Assembly: GCA_002440705.1 (NCBI GenBank)
Contig: DJVA01000002.1
Span: forward strand, 1-10,982
Length of the DNA: 10,982 nt
From: Flavobacteriaceae bacterium UBA6268
GTDB taxonomy: Bacteria > Bacteroidota > Bacteroidia > Flavobacteriales > Flavobacteriaceae
Direction of reading: 5' to 3'
Under the pieces are notes generated by a model. That model was not told the origin of the DNA and did no database searches. It saw nothing but the letters and a program-made list of their open reading frames with translations. The position numbers were made by a program, and so were the translations under genes. Each line of letters begins with the position of its first letter. Within the stretch, counting starts at the first letter, position 1. Positions 6,549 to 10,982 of this stretch are shown piece by piece.

Positions 6549-8563
6549 ACGGTTGGAAAAAAGAATTCCAAAATGGTTCCCTTGTTTTTCTTGGAGGTTA
6601 CCTTCATTTGACCTTTGAGAAACTTGGTACGCTCCAATAAGGTTTTGAGTCCAAGGCTCCGTAAATTCTGGTATTTTTCGGTAAAGTCGAATCCAATTCC
6701 GTTGTCCCTAATTACTAAGCTAATCCCCTGTAACGATCGCTTCAAGGTTACCTTTCCGGCCTCTGCTTGGGCATGTTTCACAATATTGGTAAGGGACTCT
6801 TGGACAATGCGGTACAAGTTTACTTCTTGCTTTTTATCAAAAATGTGGTCAATGTTATCGATTTCAGAAGAAATAAAAAGTGTGGTATTTTCGTCAATTT
6901 GATTGATGGTCATTTCAATAGCCTTTGTAATGCCCAATTCTTGAAGCTGGAAAGGGTGGAGGTTCCTAGAGATGCTCCGAACATCCTCAATGGCATGTTC
7001 TACCATTTTTTTGGTTTCACCATCCTGGTTTTGGATGAGCTTGTTTTTTACAATCAACAGCTGTTGCCCAAGGCCATCGTGCAAATCCTTGGAAATACGT
7101 TTGCGTTCTTCTTCTTGGGAGACCAACAGTTCCTGACTGAATTTTTCCTGAAGATTTTTTTTCTGCTTTATCTGCATGCGATTCCGGAACAGGATGATGA
7201 TACCGAAGCTCAAAATCAGGGCAACGATGATCAAGGCCATGCGCTTTCGGGTGGCTAGGTTTTTGCTTTCCAGCAATTGGATGTTGGCATTTTGAGCCAC
7301 AATCTCTTTTTCCTTTTTCTCGGTTTCGTATAGGGTTTGGTAATAGGCCAGGGAGTTGGCTGTCGTACTGTTGTAAACAGAATCCCGCAATCGGAAGGCA
7401 ATTTCCTTGGATTCCAGGGCATTTTTGTAGTTGCCTTGTGCAGTGTAAATTTCTGCCAATAATTCCTGCGACTCAATAATATCCTCCCCATATTTTAAAC
7501 TTTGTGCGCCTTCCAATTTTTTTAGGGCAAAAGGCAAAGCCTTTTTGGGGTCATCATGGGCCAAGGCATATTTGGCCATAATTTCATTGTAATGCCCTAA
7601 GTATAAGAGGTCTTGAATTTCCGGGTCGTGGGATTCCTGAACGATGTCGTAGTATTTTTTTGCCGCTTCCAAATTGCCAGCTTCCAAATAATACTCAATC
7701 AGGGCGGCAAAAACATACATCTTGTCCACCAAAATAATTTTTTCGGGAAATTGCTGAATAACGCCATAGGATTTGAGAAGTTCTTCCAATTGAAGGGCTT
7801 TTTTCCCCTGTTTCTTGTAGTCCAACGCTTGGTTGTAATAGACAATCACCAAATGGCTGTCCAACCCTAATTCCTTCACCTTTTTGATGTTCCTTTTGCG
7901 CTCTTCCATGGCCTTGTCGTAAAATCCGTTCATGCTGTACATGGTTGTAATTCCCTGTTGCGCAAATTGCATGTATTCGTAATCTTTTAGGCTTTCGTAG
8001 TAATCGTAAGCCTTGTGGTAATTTTCACTGGCAGGCACAAATTGCCCTAGGTTGGAATAGGCCTGTCCACTAAAAAGGTAGGCATCGGCTTTGTAAATGG
8101 AGTCTTTTTCTGAAAAGGTTTCTATGGCTTTTTGATAGTCTTTGGTGGCTTGTTCCAGATTTAGGCGGTAATTGGCGCCACCTCGTTTTAGGTAAAGGTT
8201 TCCTAAGAGGTAGGAGCTTTTTATTTTGTATTTTCTGGCCAATAGCTCATCGATCATGCGCACAACCTTGTCGGCCTGATTGGTCTGGGAAGTGAGCGTA
8301 TAGGAAATGCCAATCATTTTTTTGGCCGCTGCCTCAATACTGTCCAATTTTTTTGCCAGATCGATGTAGGCAATACTGTACGTTATAAGATTGTTGGTGT
8401 TTGTTGCCTTACTTTTGGAAATAAGTGAATCCAATGCTTCCAATTTAATCAATGGATTTTGAGTGGTATCCAAAACCGATTGATAGTAGGCTGCATTTTG
8501 GGCCTGGAATTGAACCATGCAAAAAACAAGGAAAAATGGCAAACTGCAAAAGGCTCTTTTCAA
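6545..8563 (-). CDS. TPR-containing membrane sensor histidine kinase (HisKA_3/HATPase_c)
   Basis: A 672-residue sensor kinase. It has an N-terminal Sec signal peptide (about 1-21), then a long helical region (about 25-420) of tetratricopeptide-like repeats, for example YLFSGQAYSNLGQFVPASENY at 162-182 (quoted in part) and AEIYTAQGNYKNALESKEIA at 370-389, predicted to be periplasmic. A coiled-coil-like stretch (about 411-435) leads to one transmembrane helix (about 442-459). The cytoplasmic part has HisKA_3 with EEERKRISKDLHDGLGQQL (phospho-acceptor H495), then HATPase_c with the N box (RIVQESLTNIVKHA, N593) and G box (DNGIGFD, 620-626). All catalytic elements are present. The start is unusual: no ATG lies between the upstream in-frame stop and residue 16. 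TTG at 8563-8561 gives a complete signal peptide, while the ATG at residue 16 would destroy it. The gene lies between the protease and regulator genes. The ligand is unknown; TPR arrays suggest protein-protein contact. Confidence 0.93.
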   Translation of the reverse strand: MKRAFCSLPFFLVFCMVQFQAQNAAYYQSVLDTTQNPLIKLEALDSLISKSKATNTNNLITYSIAYIDLAKKLDSIEAAAKKMIGISYTLTSQTNQADKVVRMIDELLARKYKIKSSYLLGNLYLKRGGANYRLNLEQATKDYQKAIETFSEKDSIYKADAYLFSGQAYSNLGQFVPASENYHKAYDYYESLKDYEYMQFAQQGITTMYSMNGFYDKAMEERKRNIKKVKELGLDSHLVIVYYNQALDYKKQGKKALQLEELLKSYGVIQQFPEKIILVDKMYVFAALIEYYLEAGNLEAAKKYYDIVQESHDPEIQDLLYLGHYNEIMAKYALAHDDPKKALPFALKKLEGAQSLKYGEDIIESQELLAEIYTAQGNYKNALESKEIAFRLRDSVYNSTTANSLAYYQTLYETEKKEKEIVAQNANIQLLESKNLATRKRMALIIVALILSFGIIILFRNRMQIKQKKNLQEKFSQELLVSQEEERKRISKDLHDGLGQQLLIVKNKLIQNQDGETKKMVEHAIEDVRSISRNLHPFQLQELGITKAIEMTINQIDENTTLFISSEIDNIDHIFDKKQEVNLYRIVQESLTNIVKHAQAEAGKVTLKRSLQGISLVIRDNGIGFDFTEKYQNLRSLGLKTLLERTKFLKGQMKVTSKKNKGTILEFFFPTV

Positions 8564-8574
8564 TGGAATCGCAT
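8560..8574 (-). promoter_or_regulatory. Four-codon leader ORF overlapping the histidine kinase start
   Basis: Reading the minus strand, ATGCGATTCCATTGA encodes Met-Arg-Phe-His and then TGA. The TTG start of the kinase shares two bases with this stop (start 8563-8561, stop 8562-8560). Such a stop-start overlap could deliver ribosomes to the weak TTG by re-initiation. It may equally be a chance arrangement, or the remnant of a frameshift that split an original ATG start from the gene. No expression evidence is available from sequence. Confidence 0.3.
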
Positions 8575-8609
8575 TAATTGGGGCTGTATAAAATTACAAA
8601 AAAAACCCA

Positions 8610-9050
8610 TTAGTTCTTGAAGTAAACGCAATTGCGGCCATAATCGATAACCCCTCGTAGCTTTTTTAGAACATCAGCCCCCAAAATGCCATGAACCGGC
8701 ATTTCGCCCGCTTGCTGTAATGCCTCATTAACGTGCGTCATATCAAAAAGCACAAAATCCACATTTTTCAGCACGATGCCCCCAATTTGCAACCGGTTGT
8801 TTTTCGACATTTTGGTTTCCATATTGATCGCTCCTGCTCCCGCTGCTTTGATGTCGGTTTCTTCTGAAAGCAACCGGAACAGAAACAAATCCTTAAACCC
8901 TACACAACTCGATGAGGCTCCGCTGTCCAGAATGAAAGTTCCTTTTTCGCCGTTGATGGAAAAGCGAATTTGATAATGCCCCGTTTGGAGTTTTTGCAAT
9001 GGAATCCTCTCGAAACCCTGTGCTTCTAGAAATTTGCGGAGTGAAGTCAC
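8610..9050 (-). CDS. Retropepsin-like aspartyl protease, single domain
   Basis: 146 residues. Seen: the aspartyl protease signature ILDSGASSSCV at 40-50 with catalytic D42, and the second conserved block HGILGADVLKK at 120-130, which matches the ILG-x-D pattern of the retropepsin-like (Asp_protease_2 type) families. A single catalytic Asp per chain implies that the active site forms by dimerisation, as in retroviral proteases; that is family knowledge. No signal peptide or membrane helix is seen, so a cytoplasmic location is inferred. The start is GTG at 9050-9048: no in-frame ATG lies upstream before the TAG stop, and a -7 box ends 13 bases before it. The histidine kinase starts 46 bases downstream on the same strand, so they are probably co-transcribed. 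The substrate is unknown. Confidence 0.85.
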   Translation of the reverse strand: MTSLRKFLEAQGFERIPLQKLQTGHYQIRFSINGEKGTFILDSGASSSCVGFKDLFLFRLLSEETDIKAAGAGAINMETKMSKNNRLQIGGIVLKNVDFVLFDMTHVNEALQQAGEMPVHGILGADVLKKLRGVIDYGRNCVYFKN

Positions 9051-9059
9051 AACTTTTTT

Positions 9060-9092
9060 TTGACAAATATAGCCAACAAAATACTAGTTTTG
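9060..9092 (+). promoter_or_regulatory. Candidate promoter of the TatD-asparaginase operon
   Basis: A full Bacteroidota promoter pattern: TTG at 9060-9062 (-33 element), a 22-base spacer, and TAGTTTTG at 9085-9092, an exact TAnnTTTG -7 element. The spacer length falls in the 17-23 base range known for flavobacterial promoters. The ATG of the TatD gene lies only six bases past the last G, at about the predicted transcription start, so a leaderless mRNA is expected if this promoter is used. Confidence 0.6.
9064..9071 (-). promoter_or_regulatory. Candidate -7 promoter element of the protease-kinase-regulator operon (TATATTTG)
   Basis: On the minus strand this is an exact TAnnTTTG match ending 13 bases before the GTG start of the protease gene. 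Transcription would begin near 9058-9059, leaving a leader of about 8-10 bases. No TTG is found at the expected -33 distance, so only half of the promoter consensus is present. Confidence 0.5.
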
Positions 9093-9097
9093 TGAAG

Positions 9098-9862
9098 ATG
9101 TTAACCGATACCCACACCCATCTATACAGTGAAGCTTTTGATGAGGATCGCGATGCCATGATGCGACGTGCCGAGGCAGCCCAAGTGAAACGGTTTTTTG
9201 TTCCAGCTATCGATTCAGGCTATGCGGACGCTATGTTTGCGTTGGAAGCTGCTTATCCTGATCGGGTTTTTTTGATGATGGGGCTGCACCCTACTTCGGT
9301 GAAGGAAGATTACGAAAGCGAGCTTGCTTTTGTGGAACAGGAATTGTTTCGTCGAAAATTTTATGCTGTTGGGGAAATTGGGATCGACCTGTATTGGGAT
9401 ACTTCCACCTTGGAATTTCAAAAAATTGCCTTCCGGAAGCAAATTCAATGGGCCAAGCAATTGGGCTTGCCTATTGTAATTCATTGCCGGGATGCTTTTG
9501 AAGAAATTTTTGAAGTGCTCGAAACCGAAAGGGATGAAAAATTGTATGGAATCTTTCACTGCTTCACAGGAACCTTAGCGCAGGCACAGCGAGCCATTGG
9601 GTTCAATATGAAACTAGGCATCGGGGGGGTTGTAACCTTCAAGCATGGCAAGATCGATACCTTCCTGGACCAAATTGACCTGAAACACCTTGTTTTGGAA
9701 ACGGATGCTCCCTACCTAGCGCCGGTTCCCTACCGCGGCAAACGTAATGAAAGCAGTTATTTAACCTATACATGCAGGAAAGTAGCTGAGATTTATGGAA
9801 TTTCCGAAGCAGCAGTAGCGCAGCTAACAACACAAAACTCCAAAGAAGTATTTAAGCTATGA
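9098..9862 (+). CDS. TatD-family metal-dependent hydrolase
   Basis: 254 residues, the usual TatD length. Members are TIM-barrel metal enzymes with 3'-5' exonuclease or deoxyribonuclease activity, and some act in DNA repair or D-aminoacyl-tRNA processing; which applies here is not known. Metal-ligand motifs seen: TDTHTHLY at 3-10 (H6, H8), AVGEIGIDLYW at 90-100 (E93), VIHCRDAFEE at 127-136 (H129), GIFHCFTG at 151-158 (H154) and LETDAPYLAP at 200-209 (D203). The set is complete. The ATG at 9098 is chosen because the HxH motif starts five codons later. An upstream in-frame ATG at 8999 would add 33 residues unlike the family and would run through the promoter and the opposing gene. The stop overlaps the asparaginase start as ATGA (9859-9862), which points to a translationally coupled pair. 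Confidence 0.95.
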   Translation: MLTDTHTHLYSEAFDEDRDAMMRRAEAAQVKRFFVPAIDSGYADAMFALEAAYPDRVFLMMGLHPTSVKEDYESELAFVEQELFRRKFYAVGEIGIDLYWDTSTLEFQKIAFRKQIQWAKQLGLPIVIHCRDAFEEIFEVLETERDEKLYGIFHCFTGTLAQAQRAIGFNMKLGIGGVVTFKHGKIDTFLDQIDLKHLVLETDAPYLAPVPYRGKRNESSYLTYTCRKVAEIYGISEAAVAQLTTQNSKEVFKL

Positions 9863-10884
9863 ACAGGCCTAGAATCTTATTGATCTACACGGGCGGCACC
9901 ATTGGTATGATTAAGGATTTTCAATCTGGGGCCCTAAAAAACTTTAACTTTTCGGAGCTTCTTAAATTTATTCCAGAGTTGCAATTACTGGACTGTGACA
10001 TCGAAACACAGAGTTTTGAGCGTCCTATAGACAGTTCTAACATGAAACCGGAATATTGGGTGCTTTTAGCCAAAATCATCGAAGGGCACTACGCCCATTT
10101 TGACGGATTTGTGATTTTGCATGGTAGTGATACCATGTCCTACACGGCGTCGGCCCTTAGTTTTATGCTCGAAGGGGTATCGAAGCCTATTATTTTCACT
10201 GGGTCGCAACTTCCTATTGGCGATTTGAGGACGGATGCCAAAGAAAATTTGATTACCTCCATTCAGATTGCTGCCATGCGGGAAGGCGACGTACCAAAAG
10301 TTCGGGAAGTGGGCCTTTACTTTGAATACAAATTGTACCGCGCCAACCGCACGACCAAAATCAATGCCGAGCACTTCGAGGCATTTGCGTCCCTCAATTA
10401 TCCTCCTTTAGCCGAGAGTGGTGTGCATTTGGTGTTCAACGAACATGCGTTGTTGGCGCCCAAGACTGCGTGCCATTTGAAAGTGCATACTCAAATGGAA
10501 ACGCAAATTCTTTTGATAAAAATGTTTCCCGGCCTGCACGAAGCTACCCTTAGTCACTTGCTTTCCTGGGAGGGGTTGAAAGGCGTGATTTTGGAAACTT
10601 TCGGCAGTGGTAATGTAACCAATGAAGCTTGGCTAATCAACCTTCTTGAAGAAACGATAGCGAAGAAGATCCCAGTGGTCAATGTAACCCAGTGTTCAGG
10701 AGGTAGTGTGGCCATGGGGCTCTACGAAACCAGTGTAGCCCTGAAACGAATTGGCGTTATATCGGGCAAGGACATGACCACGGAAGCAGCGCTGGCAAAG
10801 ATGATGTTCCTACTGGGAACGGGGATATCCTATCTGGAATTTTGCCAACAGTTTGAAACCTCGCTGAGGGGGGAAATTAGCTAA
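9859..10884 (+). CDS. ansA: Type I (cytoplasmic) L-asparaginase
   Basis: Hydrolyses L-asparagine to aspartate and ammonia in the cytoplasm. The 341 residues are close to the E. coli AnsA length (338) and there is no signal peptide, which separates it from the periplasmic type II enzyme. Seen: the nucleophile motif YTGGTIGM at 10-17 (T14), the second active-site motif HGSDTMSYTASALSFML from 88 (S90, D91), GSQLPIGDLRTDAKENL at 115-131 and the lysine in RANRTTK at 161-167 (K167, probable catalytic lysine). The second active-site threonine of the E. coli enzyme is a serine here, which keeps the hydroxyl. The C-terminal domain has ETFGSGNVTNEAW and VTQCSGGS, the region that carries the allosteric asparagine site in E. 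coli AnsA. It is coupled to the TatD gene by a four-base overlap. In-frame upstream starts do not exist within the overlap, so the start is firm. Confidence 0.96.
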   Translation: MNRPRILLIYTGGTIGMIKDFQSGALKNFNFSELLKFIPELQLLDCDIETQSFERPIDSSNMKPEYWVLLAKIIEGHYAHFDGFVILHGSDTMSYTASALSFMLEGVSKPIIFTGSQLPIGDLRTDAKENLITSIQIAAMREGDVPKVREVGLYFEYKLYRANRTTKINAEHFEAFASLNYPPLAESGVHLVFNEHALLAPKTACHLKVHTQMETQILLIKMFPGLHEATLSHLLSWEGLKGVILETFGSGNVTNEAWLINLLEETIAKKIPVVNVTQCSGGSVAMGLYETSVALKRIGVISGKDMTTEAALAKMMFLLGTGISYLEFCQQFETSLRGEIS

Positions 10885-10936
10885 ATTAACCCGTCAAAAA
10901 TTTTATCAGATTGTTTTTTTTTTGTTATTTGCCCCT

Positions 10937-10957
10937 CCGTTCAAAAAACGGTTTTTT
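10937..10957 (+). terminator. Short hairpin plus T tract before the tRNA
   Basis: CCGTT at 10937-10941 pairs with AACGG at 10947-10951 around a loop of five bases, followed by six T. It lies 52 bases after the ansA stop and may end the TatD-asparaginase transcript. The stem is only five pairs, so the strength is doubtful. The T tract ends exactly where the tRNA begins. Confidence 0.45.
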
Positions 10958-10982
10958 AGAGAGGTGGCCGAGTGGTCGAAGG
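10958..10982 (+). tRNA. tRNA-Ser, 5' part only (cut by window end)
   Basis: The final 25 bases match the 5' half of a bacterial tRNA-Ser: a seven-base acceptor strand AGAGAGG, then T8 G9, and the D-arm GCCGAGTGGTCGAAGG typical of serine tRNAs (leucine tRNAs, the other large-variable-arm class with a similar D arm, have a different acceptor and loop). The anticodon lies beyond the window, so the isoacceptor is unknown. The gene continues past 10982. Confidence 0.88.

Noticed and set aside
6767..7258. 163-codon plus-strand frame antisense to the histidine kinase.
   Set aside because: The kinase frame has all catalytic motifs in this stretch; the antisense frame has no recognisable domain or start signal.
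8999..9097. 33-residue N-terminal extension of the TatD-family protein.
   Set aside because: It runs antisense through the protease gene and both promoter boxes, and the conserved protein starts at MLTDTHTH.
10911..10923. T-rich run after ansA as the terminator of the operon.
   Set aside because: No stable hairpin precedes the run; the short hairpin at 10937-10951 is the better candidate.
1..10982. CRISPR arrays, insertion sequences, prophage or defence genes.
   Set aside because: No repeated spacer pattern, transposase motif, terminal inverted repeats or nuclease-defence domains were seen; all long genes are assigned.

Overview
The window looks like a stretch of a Bacteroidota chromosome, most likely a marine Flavobacteriaceae member. 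The reasons are: genes without clear Shine-Dalgarno sequences; several exact copies of the Bacteroidota -7 promoter element TAnnTTTG in front of genes; moderate GC content; and protein sequences (polyprenyl synthetase, SucA, SucB) typical of that family. The genus cannot be fixed from the sequence. The content is mostly core metabolism plus one signalling cluster; there are no mobile elements, CRISPR arrays or clear signs of recent transfer.

Layout. (1) 78-1049, plus strand: a short-chain-type polyprenyl diphosphate synthase. (2) 1046-1561, minus strand: a small secreted, probably outer-membrane beta-barrel protein, convergent with the first gene so that the two stop codons overlap. (3) 1562-1674: an intergenic region with divergent promoters, followed by the sucA-sucB operon (1675-5649, plus strand), which encodes E1 and E2 of the 2-oxoglutarate dehydrogenase complex and ends in a strong hairpin terminator at 5669-5701. 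E3 is not in the window. (4) 9050 down to 5730, minus strand: a likely four-gene operon, read right to left, of a retropepsin-like aspartyl protease (GTG start), a TPR-containing membrane sensor histidine kinase (TTG start), a NarL/LuxR-type response regulator whose start overlaps the kinase stop by ATGA, and a previously uncalled 43-residue single-pass membrane protein. It runs into the other face of the sucB terminator. (5) 9098-10884, plus strand: a TatD-family metal-dependent hydrolase and a type I L-asparaginase, again joined by an ATGA overlap. (6) A truncated tRNA-Ser begins at 10958 and runs off the window end.

How they fit together. SucA and SucB form a TCA-cycle enzyme complex. The polyprenyl synthase supplies isoprenoid chains, for example for quinones or carotenoids. 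The protease, kinase, regulator and small membrane protein form a plausible signalling unit whose stimulus and targets cannot be read from the sequence. The 47-bp gap between the protease and TatD genes holds opposing promoter elements that interlock, and the TatD element sits so close to its ATG that a leaderless mRNA is predicted. The most interesting parts are this four-gene signalling cluster, the missed small membrane protein, and the unusual initiation sites (TTG with a four-codon overlapping leader ORF, GTG, and a possibly leaderless ATG).
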